DNA of 64,000 bases, from the NCBI RefSeq assembly GCF_019457635.1, contig NZ_CP080412.1:124001-188000 (forward strand). Direction: 5' to 3'. The notes beneath the pieces were generated by a model. It saw only the letters and a list, made by a program, of their open reading frames with translations, did not search any database and was not told where the DNA came from. The position numbers and the translations under genes are program-made. Positions 1-8,708 of this stretch are shown in pieces (within the stretch, counting starts at the first letter, position 1; each line of letters starts with the position of its first letter). This DNA is from Shewanella mangrovisoli. GTDB lineage: Bacteria > Pseudomonadota > Gammaproteobacteria > Enterobacterales > Shewanellaceae.

Positions 1-2
1 TC

Positions 3-92
3 CAGGATAAGATCAGCGATAGGTTGTTTAAACGCATCATCTTGATTTTAATGGTGCTGGTGGGTATTCGTTTACTGTGGACGGCGTTATAG
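3..92 (+). CDS. C-terminal end of a membrane permease, TauE/SafE (TSUP)-like, truncated by window edge
   Basis: An open frame enters from the left edge and stops at TAG 90-92. The 29 visible residues end in one hydrophobic helix (RIILILMVLVGIRLLWTAL) preceded by basic residues. This looks like the last transmembrane segment of TauE/SafE-type sulfite or anion exporters, whose C-termini often read like this. The assignment is a resemblance over a very short stretch, so the family is uncertain although the coding frame itself is plausible. Confidence 0.45.
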   Translation, partial: QDKISDRLFKRIILILMVLVGIRLLWTAL

Positions 93-206
93 TTTTAAGC
101 TTGAGATTAGCTTAGGCTGATACCATCGATTTTTCACTGTATTGTCGTTATCGCTTTGATAGCACCCGATATTACGCAAGAATTGCCTGCGATGAGTTTT
201 ACGCTA

Positions 207-671
207 ATGAAACGATTACTGATAGTTATCTTAGCCTTAGGCCTTGGCGCCTGTGCGAGCGCGCCAGAACCTAAGCCTGTGGTGAAGCAAGTGGAACCCG
301 TATCCGTTTGGAACGATAGCAATATCGCCGATTTCCATTCCGAATGGCGCGGCGTACCCTATCGTCTAGGTGGCGGCACTAAGAAAGGCATCGATTGCTC
401 GGCCTTTGTGTCGGTCGCTTATCAAAAGATGCTGGGTATGACTCTGCCGCGCACAGTGGAAGAACAGCAAGCCCTCGGCAAACCCGTGGCGCGGGATCAA
501 CTGCGTAAAGGCGACTTAGTGTTTTTCAAAACGGGTTGGAGCACGCACCATGTCGGCATTTATGTGGGCGGAAATAATTTTCTCCATGTCTCGACGAGCC
601 AAGGGGTGAAAATTTCGAGCCTGCTAAACAGTTATTGGGCATCAAAGTATTGGAATGCAAGGCGAATTTAA
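207..671 (+). CDS. NlpC/P60 family cell-wall hydrolase lipoprotein
   Basis: Predicted murein endopeptidase of the NlpC/P60 (papain-like) family, anchored as a lipoprotein. Starting at ATG 207 gives a textbook signal peptide with lipobox LGLGAC (lipidated Cys16). The catalytic Cys lies in GIDCSAFV (about residue 64), the catalytic His in HHVGIYVG (about 115), and a third polar residue in FLHVS (about 127). The length of 154 aa matches small Spr/NlpC-type enzymes. In-frame starts at 156 and 192 exist but would add residues before the signal peptide. It is probably a D,L-endopeptidase acting on peptide stems in the periplasm. It lies 24 bp upstream of the exporter gene on the same strand, so co-transcription is possible. 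Confidence 0.88.
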   Translation: MKRLLIVILALGLGACASAPEPKPVVKQVEPVSVWNDSNIADFHSEWRGVPYRLGGGTKKGIDCSAFVSVAYQKMLGMTLPRTVEEQQALGKPVARDQLRKGDLVFFKTGWSTHHVGIYVGGNNFLHVSTSQGVKISSLLNSYWASKYWNARRI

Positions 672-695
672 GCCTTAATCACAGGTGGAGACTCT

Positions 696-2180
696 ATGAC
701 CCCAGCGTCTGCTTCGTCCCAGCATGAGCCTCTGCCCACCTCAGTTTTTCTGGCGATTTTCTCCGCCGTATTCTTACCCATGTTTCTGGCGGCGGTCGAT
801 CAGACCCTACTCGCTACCGCCACCCCTGCCATAGTGGAAGATTTGGGCGGCCTCAGGCAAGCCTCGTGGATCACTATCGGTTATATGCTGGCGATGGCTG
901 CTAGCGTGCCTATTTACGGCTGGCTAGGGGATAACTTTGGCCGCGCTAAAATCCTGATGATCGCCTTAGTCGTGTTTGCGCTGGGTTCGGTTGTCTCCGC
1001 CAGTGCCAGTACAATGGACCATATGATTGCCGGGCGGATCCTCCAAGGCCTCGGCGGTGGCGGGTTGATGAGTCTGTCCCAATCCCTTGTGGGTGAACTG
1101 GTACCGATACGGCAAAGGGCGCGTTTTCAGGGCTATTTTGCCGCTATGTTTACCCTCGCCAGTGTTGGCGGCCCAGTGATTGGCGGCTTTGTGGTGCATG
1201 CCTATTCTTGGCATTGGTTATTTTGGGCGAATATTCCTTTGGTCATGCTGGCGGTTTGGCGGCTTAATCGCTTGCATAAACAGAGTGTTAAACCCGTACG
1301 GCAAGGCAGGTTTGACTTGCTCGGCGTGCTGTTATTTCCCGCTATCATTACGGCGCTGCTGTATTGGTTATCTGTGGCAGGGCAAGACTTTGTTTGGCTA
1401 TCGGCCACAAGCTTAGGCTTTATGGGATTTATCTGTGTGGGCGCCCTTGTGCTGTTGTGGTGGGAGCGTCGGCGTGAAAGTCCTTTCCTACCGCTGGATT
1501 TGCTCGCCAATAAAGCCATTTACATGCCGCTCTTCACGGCAGCGCTATTTGCCGCCTGCCTATTTGCGATGATCTTCTTTTTACCCATTTACTTACAGGT
1601 CGGTCTGCACACCAATCCGGCCAAAACGGGCTTGCTGCTGATGCCAATGACCTTTGGCATAGTGACGGGTTCCACCATAGCGGGCAGGCTGTTGAGTCGG
1701 GACGTTGCACCTAAATGGTTGCCGACCTTTGGTATGGGCTTGGCCTTTATCGGTTTGCTCTTAATCGGTTTAGTGCCGCCGAATGCGAATCTTATCGGCG
1801 GCTTAGGTGTGCTGGTGGGCATTGGTTTAGGAACTGTGATGCCCAGCGTACAACTGGTGGTGCAGAGCGTGTCGGGCAAGGCGCGTTTAAGCCAAATCAC
1901 CGCTATGGTGTCCTTGAGTCGTTCCATGGGCGCGGCAATTGGCACGGCCTTATTTAGTCTATTGCTATATGGCTTGTTACCGCTCGAAGGGGCGCAGGTG
2001 GGGATTGCGGCAATAAAGCAGTTACCCATAGAGGTTGTGCATCATGCCTTCCAGTGGGGTTTTATCGCGGCGGCTCTGGTGGCGCTTAGCTCTGCGATTG
2101 TGGGTTATCTCTCGCCCGCAACGCCGCTTAAGGATCACAATACTGAGCCGCTCCCTAAAGCCGCTAGCCCGGCAGACTAG
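696..2180 (+). CDS. MFS drug exporter, DHA2 (EmrB/QacA-like, 14 TM) family
   Basis: Proton-driven multidrug efflux transporter of the inner membrane. The 494 aa length and about 14 hydrophobic segments fit the DHA2 family. Visible signatures are the acidic TM1 residue in AAVDQTLLATATP (near residue 35), motif A in the TM2-3 loop (GWLGDNFGRAK, near 76-86), and the antiporter motif C region ASVGGPVIGGF in TM5. The start is supported by GGTGGAG eight bases upstream of ATG 696. No membrane-fusion (EmrA) partner is adjacent, so it probably works alone or with a distant partner. The substrate cannot be read from the sequence. Confidence 0.88.
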   Translation: MTPASASSQHEPLPTSVFLAIFSAVFLPMFLAAVDQTLLATATPAIVEDLGGLRQASWITIGYMLAMAASVPIYGWLGDNFGRAKILMIALVVFALGSVVSASASTMDHMIAGRILQGLGGGGLMSLSQSLVGELVPIRQRARFQGYFAAMFTLASVGGPVIGGFVVHAYSWHWLFWANIPLVMLAVWRLNRLHKQSVKPVRQGRFDLLGVLLFPAIITALLYWLSVAGQDFVWLSATSLGFMGFICVGALVLLWWERRRESPFLPLDLLANKAIYMPLFTAALFAACLFAMIFFLPIYLQVGLHTNPAKTGLLLMPMTFGIVTGSTIAGRLLSRDVAPKWLPTFGMGLAFIGLLLIGLVPPNANLIGGLGVLVGIGLGTVMPSVQLVVQSVSGKARLSQITAMVSLSRSMGAAIGTALFSLLLYGLLPLEGAQVGIAAIKQLPIEVVHHAFQWGFIAAALVALSSAIVGYLSPATPLKDHNTEPLPKAASPAD

Positions 2181-2313
2181 CTGCTAATACGTGAGCTAAG
2201 TCGAGTTGTCGGCGCGCATTTTGCCTTGTTTTTATGCTATTTTAGCCGCAGAGAAATTAGTGGATCCCAAAGTGCTTAGGGGTCGAGTCACAGATTGATG
2301 TTTGGAGTGGGAT

Positions 2314-2847
2314 ATGAGCAAAGCAAAAATCGGGATTGTTACGGTAAGCGATCGTGCCAGCGCGGGGATTTATGAGGATATCTCGGGCAAGGCCATTATC
2401 GACACCCTCAATGATTACCTCACCAGCGAGTGGGAGCCGATTTATCAAGTGATCCCCGACGAGCAGGATGTGATTGAAGCGACCCTGATCAAGATGGCCG
2501 ATGAACAGGATTGCTGTTTGATTGTGACCACTGGCGGCACAGGTCCAGCCAAGCGCGATGTGACGCCAGAGGCGACTGAGGCCGTGTGCGATCGCATGAT
2601 GCCTGGCTTTGGTGAGCTGATGCGCGCCGAGTCGTTAAAGTTTGTGCCTACGGCGATTCTCTCTCGCCAAACTGCGGGCTTACGCGGTGATTCGCTTATT
2701 GTTAACTTGCCGGGCAAGCCCAAATCAATCCGCGAATGTTTAGATGCCGTATTCCCCGCTATCCCTTACTGCATCGACCTGATGGAAGGGCCGTACCTCG
2801 AGTGTAACGAGGCCGTGATTAAGCCTTTTAGACCTAAGGCAAAATAA
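2314..2847 (+). CDS. mog: Molybdopterin adenylyltransferase Mog
   Basis: Adenylates molybdopterin ahead of molybdate insertion, making molybdenum cofactor. The 177 aa protein has the MoaB/Mog fold signatures: N-terminal KIGIVTVSDRAS, the nucleotide/pterin motif TTGGTGPAKRDVTPEAT (about residues 72-88), and the Mog-type C-terminal part with LPGKPKSIRECLDA and YCIDLMEGPYLE. The start at ATG 2314 has GGAG six bases upstream; an upstream in-frame TTG at 2302 is less likely. It stands as a single gene with its own terminator. Mo cofactor is what formate dehydrogenase FdnG further along this window needs, in its bis-MGD form. Confidence 0.92.
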   Translation: MSKAKIGIVTVSDRASAGIYEDISGKAIIDTLNDYLTSEWEPIYQVIPDEQDVIEATLIKMADEQDCCLIVTTGGTGPAKRDVTPEATEAVCDRMMPGFGELMRAESLKFVPTAILSRQTAGLRGDSLIVNLPGKPKSIRECLDAVFPAIPYCIDLMEGPYLECNEAVIKPFRPKAK

Positions 2848-2870
2848 CGCTCCGCGCTGCAAGATGACAT

Positions 2871-2896
2871 AAACCCAAGCCTAGCTTGGGTTTTTT
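2871..2896. terminator. Rho-independent terminator after mog
   Basis: A 10-bp perfect stem (AAACCCAAGC / GCTTGGGTTT) with loop CTA is followed by a T run. The stop codon of the converging small gene (2881-2883) lies in the loop, so the hairpin could serve both strands. Confidence 0.85.
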
Positions 2897-3102
2897 ATTG
2901 CCTTGTTAATAGGACTTGGCGTCTTGTTGGTGATCAGCAGCGCCGATACGCCCGTTGCGATAAACAGCACAGGGATAGCGACAAAATGCGCGAAGACATT
3001 GGGCGCAATGCTGAAGTTTAACCAGAGCAAGAGTGCCCAAGTGAGGCTGAGTAAGCCAAAGGCCAGTAGACGTTTAAGCTGGCTGAGGGGGCGCTGTGTC
3101 AT
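2881..3102 (-). CDS. Small two-helix membrane protein, unknown function
   Basis: The 73 aa frame encodes two hydrophobic helices (LLAFGLLSLTWALLLWLNF and FVAIPVLFIATGVSALLI) between short basic ends. AGGA lies seven bases before ATG 3102, which supports translation. I do not recognise the family. It converges on mog, and its stop codon sits inside the mog terminator hairpin. It could be a genuine lineage-specific small membrane protein; a chance frame is less likely given the balanced TM segments and ribosome site. Confidence 0.55.
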   Translation of the reverse strand: MTQRPLSQLKRLLAFGLLSLTWALLLWLNFSIAPNVFAHFVAIPVLFIATGVSALLITNKTPSPINKAIKNPS

Positions 3103-3253
3103 AGTGTCATCCTGTGTGCTGGAGGTTTAAGCACAGTCTAGAAACTCTCACACTGGGCTTGAAGTGTCGTTATTGACAATTTAAAGGTGAGTAGTGACAT
3201 TTTGTGCCAGTGCGCTAGACTCAATGCATGATGAGACTGGCGAGGGCATTGAG

Positions 3254-4297
3254 ATGAAAAGGATCACTATTTTGGCGACGGACAATACGGTTGCCAGCGG
3301 AATTATTGGTTTTCTCGATGTGTTTAGTTTCTGCAATACCTATTGGCGGCGAGTCAATCCTCAGGCCGGGCAAGACCTGTTTGAGTGCCAAGTGGTGTCG
3401 AGTCACGGCGGTGATATCTTAACGAATCAAGGCATTAAAGTGCCCGCGGTGGGGCTCAATGCCCCGAGTGATATTCTGCACTCCGATGCGGTGATCTTGG
3501 CCTCGGCCATGGTGACCAATAAGAGCGAGTTTCAAAACTATCTCCATGATTTTGAGCCCTTGTTCGAACCATTAAGGCTGTTTACCGCATCCGGCAAACC
3601 ATTAGCGGCCTATTGCTCCGGCACTCTGATCTTAGCGGCCTCGGGCCTGCTGGATGGGCGAGAGGCGACCACTGTCTGGTGGCTTAACGAGATGTTTCAG
3701 CGACATTTTGCCAGGGTGAATCTGCGGATGGACAAGCTGGTGGTGTCCGACGGCCATCTGCATACCGCGGGGGCGACGACCTCGAATATGAGCCTCGCCC
3801 TGCATTTAGTGCACATTTTGGTGGGTGAACAGCTAGCAAGCCAGATGGCAAAAATCCTGCTGATTGACCCTAATCGCCAATCCCAACAACCCTTTATGAC
3901 CATGGAGCTGATGACCTCGAGCCATAAGGATGAGGTGATTTGGAATGTGCAGCAATGGATGCAGCATCATTTAACCGAACCGCTGCTACTGGATGATATC
4001 GCTGATAAATTTGCCCTAGGTAAGCGCACTCTTATCCGCCGCTTTAAAAAGGCATTAAACGAAACCCCGGCTAGCTATGTGCAGCGTCTACGGGTGGACG
4101 AGGCAAAACGCTTATTGGAAACGACCAGTCTAGGCTTAGAGGAAGTGGTCACCCGTGTGGGTTATGAGGATGTCAGCTCGTTTCGCAAATTATTCATTCA
4201 GCTAACGAGCTTAACCCCGAGGGCCTACAGACAACGCTTTAATACCCAGCAATATGAGTTTGATAGCGACAACTGTTGCGAGGCCGAACTGCATTAG
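3254..4297 (+). CDS. GlxA-family transcriptional regulator (DJ-1/PfpI domain plus AraC HTH)
   Basis: Predicted transcription factor of 347 aa. The N-terminal two thirds is a DJ-1/PfpI (class I glutamine amidotransferase-like) domain starting KRITILATDN, with a nucleophile-elbow-like Cys in LAAYCSGTLILAASG. The C-terminal 100 residues form an AraC-type double helix-turn-helix (LLLDDIADKFALGKRTLIRR, then VVTRVGYEDVSSFRKLF). Such GlxA-like regulators often activate genes for quaternary amine or amino-acid use, but the target is not visible here. ATG 3254 has GAGGG upstream at good spacing; in-frame starts at 3194 and 3224 would only add residues before the conserved domain. It ends 3 bp from the convergent gene at 4301. 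Confidence 0.85.
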   Translation: MKRITILATDNTVASGIIGFLDVFSFCNTYWRRVNPQAGQDLFECQVVSSHGGDILTNQGIKVPAVGLNAPSDILHSDAVILASAMVTNKSEFQNYLHDFEPLFEPLRLFTASGKPLAAYCSGTLILAASGLLDGREATTVWWLNEMFQRHFARVNLRMDKLVVSDGHLHTAGATTSNMSLALHLVHILVGEQLASQMAKILLIDPNRQSQQPFMTMELMTSSHKDEVIWNVQQWMQHHLTEPLLLDDIADKFALGKRTLIRRFKKALNETPASYVQRLRVDEAKRLLETTSLGLEEVVTRVGYEDVSSFRKLFIQLTSLTPRAYRQRFNTQQYEFDSDNCCEAELH

Positions 4298-4300
4298 TGG

Positions 4301-4561
4301 CTATTTTAGCGCATCGATCTGCTGCGCCAGCGTGCTTTGCTGGGCGTTGTGTTCAGTGTCTGTAACTATGCGCTCCAGCACTTGCACACGCTCGATAAGC
4401 ACCTGATTCTGTAAGCTCAACTGAGTAAGTTTATCCTCAAGCTGTCGATCGTTGCCGCCACCCAATTGGCGGATTTTTAGATAATGCTTAAACATTTCGG
4501 TGGCACTTATGCCCACCACAAAAGTCACCATGATCACCATCAGCACATATTCGTTTTCCAT
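4301..4561 (-). CDS. Small membrane-anchored coiled-coil protein, PspB-like
   Basis: The 86 aa protein has an N-terminal membrane helix (YVLMVIMVTFVVGISATEMF) and a C-terminal coiled coil ending in IERVQVLERIVTD. That last stretch resembles the C-terminal region of phage-shock protein PspB and its relatives. A strong AGGAG precedes ATG 4561. It follows the ABC permease gene by 57 bp on the same strand and may be the last gene of the hydrolase-ABC operon. Function is unknown; PspB similarity is limited to the coiled-coil end. Confidence 0.65.
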   Translation of the reverse strand: MENEYVLMVIMVTFVVGISATEMFKHYLKIRQLGGGNDRQLEDKLTQLSLQNQVLIERVQVLERIVTDTEHNAQQSTLAQQIDALK

Positions 4562-4618
4562 AACAGGCTCCTTTAACCCTATTCGAGGGCGCAGCGCACC
4601 CTCTGCGGGTCGATAGCG

Positions 4619-5758
4619 TTATAAACCGAAGACTACCTTTTCACTCTTTAAGGATTTTTCCATGCCAAACGCTAATACGAAGGCGATGGCTAGGGTGCCC
4701 AGCGTCGATACCAGCAATTGCAGCATATTCATGTCCTTACCTTTGATAAAGTCCATCAGCGCCTGTTGCTGACCCGAAACGGGCAGCCATTGCAGTATGT
4801 CCGGCGCTATGTTGTAGCTGGCCGCCATGGACAGCGCTAAGGGCACAAACAACACCATGGTCAGGTAGGACTGGGCTTCCTTAAAGGTTTTCGCCATAAA
4901 GGACACAAACAATTGCAGACAGGCGGCCATCAGCGCGACGGGAATACCGACCAGCAGCATTAACACCATAAATTCGTTGGTGATGCTGACGCTAAAACCG
5001 AGCTCCTGCCAAGGCACGAAGGTATAGGCGACCTTAGACACGAGTAGAATCAACACTAAACCGAGTAGGGCAAATAGGCCGACGGCGATGATTTTAGAGA
5101 GCACTAATTGGCGCGTGGTCAGCGGATGGCTGAGTAACAATGCCAAGGAGTTACGCTCACGCTCACCGGCGCTGGTATCGATGGCCAGATTCATCCCCGA
5201 GATAAACACTGAGTAAATCATAGTGAAAATGGCGATACCTAAGATCATCCCGCCCTTAGAGTCGGTTGTGGCTTGGTCATGCACATTCACTTTCAGCGGC
5301 TGCACTACTCGAGGGTCAATGCCACGGGCGATTAGGCGCAGGCTGCCCATTTCGGCGCTATAGGCCTGTAACTGTTTCTCTAAGCGACGAATCGAGTTTT
5401 GCAGTTTTTCCTCTGAATTATCGGCCACGATAGTGATCTCGGCGCCTTTGCCTTGGTTCATCTGCTTGGCATAGTCGGGGCTGATAATCAGCTCTATGGC
5501 TTTCAGATCCTTCGCGCCAGCTTCGCCTTGTGTAATCCCCTTGTTAGATAAAAAACGCACTAAATCCGGTGCTTTGTCGGGATTAGTGATGCTGATTTTG
5601 AGATCGTCCGGGCTAGTCAGCTGGCCGATAAGCACCATAAACAGGCCGCACATGATCAGCGGCGTACCGATGGCGTAGTAGAGTCCCGCCATCACAGAGC
5701 GTTTATCGCGGGCGGCGTCTATCAGTTCCTTGCGAACCATTGCGATGATTTTGTTCAT
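4619..5758 (-). CDS. ABC-2 type transporter permease, NatB-like
   Basis: Inner-membrane permease (379 aa) of an ABC exporter. The N-terminus MNKIIAMVRKELIDAARDKR leads into TM1. A large extracytoplasmic domain of roughly 130 residues follows, then five further hydrophobic segments near the C-terminus. This is the NatB/ABC2_membrane_3 topology, and a well-known member is the Bacillus Na+ exporter NatB. The motif GERERNSLALLLSHPLTTRQLV is the coupling-helix region typical of the family and is shown here only as part of the cytoplasmic loop. It lies 88 bp after the NatA-like ATPase on the same strand. The substrate is not determined. Confidence 0.87.
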   Translation of the reverse strand: MNKIIAMVRKELIDAARDKRSVMAGLYYAIGTPLIMCGLFMVLIGQLTSPDDLKISITNPDKAPDLVRFLSNKGITQGEAGAKDLKAIELIISPDYAKQMNQGKGAEITIVADNSEEKLQNSIRRLEKQLQAYSAEMGSLRLIARGIDPRVVQPLKVNVHDQATTDSKGGMILGIAIFTMIYSVFISGMNLAIDTSAGERERNSLALLLSHPLTTRQLVLSKIIAVGLFALLGLVLILLVSKVAYTFVPWQELGFSVSITNEFMVLMLLVGIPVALMAACLQLFVSFMAKTFKEAQSYLTMVLFVPLALSMAASYNIAPDILQWLPVSGQQQALMDFIKGKDMNMLQLLVSTLGTLAIAFVLAFGMEKSLKSEKVVFGL

Positions 5759-5846
5759 GATTATTCCTTATCCCAAGTTTATCTGTTCGCTATTAAGTCG
5801 AAGCAGGCGTTATCGCAATTTGTGTGAGCGTTAATGCTGTGAGTCA

Positions 5847-6581
5847 TCATGCGGCAATCCCCTCATCGGTACCGATCAGCTGGATAAAGGCATCTTCGAG
5901 TGAGGCCTTACCCGTTTGCGCGCAGAGTTGCTCTGGGCTGCCGATGGCGACCACTCGGCCCTGCGCCATCACGATCACTTGGTCGCACAAGGCCGCGACT
6001 TCCTGCATCACATGGCTGGAAAACAGCACGCAATGCCCTTGATTCTTAAGGTCGATAAGAATGTCGCGCAGCAAGCGAGTGCTCATCACATCGAGTCCGC
6101 GGGTCGGCTCGTCGAGGATAATATTGCTCGGGCTGTGGACTATGGCCTGGGCGAGGGCGGTCTTCATTCTTTGCCCTTGGGAGAAGCCTTTACAGCGGCG
6201 ATCGCTGATATCTTCGAGGCGCAGTTTGGCGATGACATTATCTGTGGCCGCCTTGGCATTGCTCGCGGATAAACCGCTGAGCTCGGCAAAGTAACGGATA
6301 TATTCCCGCGGCGTTAAGCGCTCATACAGACCGAACGGGTCGGGGAATAAGCCTAGTTGCTGCTTAGCGCCAATCGGGTCGATGGCAACGTCGATACCTT
6401 CAATTTCAGCCGTGCCGGTATCGGGCTTTAACAGACCGAAAATCGTGCGTAAACAAGTGGTTTTACCCGCGCCATTGGGGCCGAGCAGGCCGGTGATCTG
6501 GCCGTTTTCGGCCACGAAGCTCAAATCGTTTAAGGCCTGCACTTCACCGATGCGCTTAGAAAGATGGGATACTTTGATCAT
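5847..6581 (-). CDS. ABC transporter ATP-binding protein, NatA-like
   Basis: ATPase subunit (244 aa) for the permease that follows. Walker A is GPNGAGKTTC (residues 34-43), the signature motif is the variant FSQGQRM, and Walker B is NIILDEPTRGLDV, followed by the switch His in LFSSHVMQEV. The signature FSQGQ instead of LSGGQ is normal in the NatA/CcmA-like subgroup. The ribosome site GGAG overlaps the stop of the upstream hydrolase gene, leaving a 3-bp gap between genes, so the two are almost certainly translationally coupled. Confidence 0.9.
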   Translation of the reverse strand: MIKVSHLSKRIGEVQALNDLSFVAENGQITGLLGPNGAGKTTCLRTIFGLLKPDTGTAEIEGIDVAIDPIGAKQQLGLFPDPFGLYERLTPREYIRYFAELSGLSASNAKAATDNVIAKLRLEDISDRRCKGFSQGQRMKTALAQAIVHSPSNIILDEPTRGLDVMSTRLLRDILIDLKNQGHCVLFSSHVMQEVAALCDQVIVMAQGRVVAIGSPEQLCAQTGKASLEDAFIQLIGTDEGIAA

Positions 6582-6584
6582 GAC

Positions 6585-8204
6585 TTACTCCTTGGCTCCA
6601 GTGCTGGGCTTATCCTTGGGCTTATCTTGGGAAGAGTGGGTTGCATCTTCGGTCGCGAGTGGCTCAACCGAGCTGGCATTTAAATAGAAGCTACGGCGCA
6701 CATCCTTCTTCAAACATTCACCATCGAGATCTTTGACCGAACCAGTACGCACTAACTCGGCGACTAAATTATTGGCGCAGGACTGATAGGCCACACCATG
6801 GGTCGCATAAGGGGCGACAAAGTGTTTGGCGTTGGTGAGTTTTTCCATCGCCAGTTCTCCCCAGCTCGGTGGGGTTGCTGGGTCAATTTCGCCCGATAGC
6901 AACAGGGTGGGGATATCACTCTTGATAGGCTCGCTAAAGTTGGCATCGACTGGCGGCACCTTCCACACAGAGCACGATGCCTCTAAGCTTTCGAGCATGG
7001 TTTTGCCAACATAGGAGGTTTTGGCCTGTTCGCGCATCGCAGGGGTGATGCGATGTATGTCTTCACCGCAGACGACTGAGGCGTGCATGCCCATCGCCAT
7101 ACCCGCGCCATCCGTGGTTAAGGCAAATAACCCGAGTAGCGGTTGGTAGTTACCCTTGGCGGCCTGATGAATTGCATGGGGCACTAAGGCGCGCACATTG
7201 GTTTGATACAGTGCCATGCGGATCGCACCGTAAAACTTCGCGCGGGTCATAGTGAGTAGGGTCTTTTCTCCCGTCACTGGGTCGTGCACCGGCTCCATCA
7301 CCGGCCCTTGGCTGAGTTTAGCAACCACTTGGTCAAACTCGGCTTTGAGCTCAGGAAACTCGGCATGGCAGGCGGCTGTTTCTTGGCAGTCTTTAAACAG
7401 CAAGTCAAAGCCGCGCTCAATTGCCGAGCCAATCTCCAATACGCTCTGCTGCATCGGCACTATACCGTCTAAGGTGACTGTGGCTAAGTGCTCGGGATAT
7501 AAGCGCATATAGAGCTGCGCCATACGCGTGCCGTAGGAAATGCCGTAGAGGTGCAGCTTCTTGTAGCCTAAGTGGGCGCGTACGGCCTCGAAGTCTTGCA
7601 CCGCATTGAGACTGCCGTATTGGGTGACATCAGTATCGGGGAATTGATCGCGGCATTTTTGCGCCTCGGCGAGGGTATCGACATTATCATCGTCGAAGGA
7701 CAGTGGCGATTGCGGGCCTGCGTCACAATTGAGCACATTGGAGCGCCCCGTTCCGCGTTGATCGATAAGCAGAATATCGCGCTGCTGGCGCACTTTGTTG
7801 AGCATACTATCGAAGCCTGCCGCATTATCTATGGCCGATTGACCCGGGCCACCGGCGATCGCCAGTAAGGCTTCTTCGTGGTTGACGTTTTTCACCGCGG
7901 GCAAGACCACATAATGCACTTGGATTTGCTTGCCATCGGGCTTGTTAGGGTTTTCGGGCACAGTGACAAAGCCGCAGTTTAAGCGGTCTGATACACCTTC
8001 AACGTAACAGGTGTTGGCGGATTCAGTTGGCTTCACTGAGTTGTCGCTGCCCCAAGTCGCGGCGCTACCCATGGCGAGCATCAGCGCACTCAAACTGATG
8101 ATGCTTCTGCTTAATCTGCCCGAGTGCTGGCGCGTATCAACGCGCTTCATTGCCACGTCAGCGCTGGCATTATGGGACTTCCTGTGGATCATGCTATCTA
8201 TCAT
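6585..8204 (-). CDS. Secreted alpha/beta hydrolase, TAP-like peptidase (S33/S37-type)
   Basis: Predicted exported serine peptidase or hydrolase of 539 aa. A hydrophobic signal-like segment (SIISLSALMLAMGSAATWG) follows a basic N-terminus. The alpha/beta hydrolase core shows the oxyanion motif AIAGGPGQSA, a DQRGTGRS motif, the nucleophile elbow YGISYGTRMA, the Asp in LLSGEIDPATPP and the His in YATHGVAYQSC. The order and the C-terminal TAP-like segment match Streptomyces tripeptidyl aminopeptidases and prolyl aminopeptidase relatives. AAGGAAAG lies upstream of ATG 8204. It heads an operon with the NatAB-like exporter and diverges from the GntR gene. Confidence 0.85.
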   Translation of the reverse strand: MIDSMIHRKSHNASADVAMKRVDTRQHSGRLSRSIISLSALMLAMGSAATWGSDNSVKPTESANTCYVEGVSDRLNCGFVTVPENPNKPDGKQIQVHYVVLPAVKNVNHEEALLAIAGGPGQSAIDNAAGFDSMLNKVRQQRDILLIDQRGTGRSNVLNCDAGPQSPLSFDDDNVDTLAEAQKCRDQFPDTDVTQYGSLNAVQDFEAVRAHLGYKKLHLYGISYGTRMAQLYMRLYPEHLATVTLDGIVPMQQSVLEIGSAIERGFDLLFKDCQETAACHAEFPELKAEFDQVVAKLSQGPVMEPVHDPVTGEKTLLTMTRAKFYGAIRMALYQTNVRALVPHAIHQAAKGNYQPLLGLFALTTDGAGMAMGMHASVVCGEDIHRITPAMREQAKTSYVGKTMLESLEASCSVWKVPPVDANFSEPIKSDIPTLLLSGEIDPATPPSWGELAMEKLTNAKHFVAPYATHGVAYQSCANNLVAELVRTGSVKDLDGECLKKDVRRSFYLNASSVEPLATEDATHSSQDKPKDKPSTGAKE

Positions 8205-8246
8205 GAGCGCTTTCCTTTTTGCATTTCAGGATGAGTGTGTTACTTT

Positions 8247-8287
8247 AAATACAGTGTATCGGTGTATCAATGTATTAATACAGTGTG
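8247..8287. promoter_or_regulatory. Repeated operator between hydrolase-natAB and gntR-ABC operons
   Basis: The 10-mer AATACAGTGT occurs twice in direct orientation (8248-8257 and 8277-8286), 29 bp apart. The first copy lies in an inverted repeat ATAC-AGT-GTAT (8249-8259). Two more GTAT-type half sites (GTGTATC, TGTATT) lie between them. The boxes end only about 10 bp before the start of the GntR gene. YtrA-type GntR proteins usually repress their own operon from such sites, so autoregulation is the likely reading. Control of the divergent operon is inferred. Confidence 0.6.
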
Positions 8288-8296
8288 TAAAGACTA

Positions 8297-8662
8297 ATGT
8301 TAGAACTTTTAAATGTCAACCCCAGCAGTGGTGAGCCAATTTACAAGCAATTACACGAGCAAATCGTGCGCTTGATTGTGGGCGGACAACTGCAAGAGGA
8401 AGACGTATTACCCTCAGTACGCCAAATTGCTGAATATCTTGCGGTCAATCCGATGACGGTGTCCCGCGCGATTCAGCAATTGGTCGATCAGGGTTGGCTA
8501 GAGCGCCGCCGAGGTCAGGCGACAAGGGTCGCCGCGCGCAGCGAGGCGATGGAGTCGGGCGTGAGTCTGCTCGAGCCGCAATTAGATGCGCTGCTGGCAC
8601 AGGCAAAGCAGCTGGGCGTGAGTCTGCCCGAGTTACTGCAATTGATTAATGAGCGCTGGTAG
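8297..8662 (+). CDS. GntR-family repressor, YtrA subfamily
   Basis: Short (121 aa) GntR regulator with an N-terminal winged helix: GEPIYKQLHEQIVRLIVGGQ, then LPSVRQIAEYLAVNPMTVSR and the wing GWLERRRGQATRV. The effector region is reduced to about 40 helical residues, which is the hallmark of the YtrA subfamily. These regulators control linked ABC transporters, in keeping with the two ABC genes directly downstream. It probably binds the repeated boxes just before its start. A shared role in controlling the divergent hydrolase-NatAB operon is plausible but not shown. Confidence 0.88.
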   Translation: MLELLNVNPSSGEPIYKQLHEQIVRLIVGGQLQEEDVLPSVRQIAEYLAVNPMTVSRAIQQLVDQGWLERRRGQATRVAARSEAMESGVSLLEPQLDALLAQAKQLGVSLPELLQLINERW

Positions 8663-8708
8663 CCTGAGTCGAGCTAAGCGAAAACGAGAATAAAAAGGAC
8701 GCAATTCG

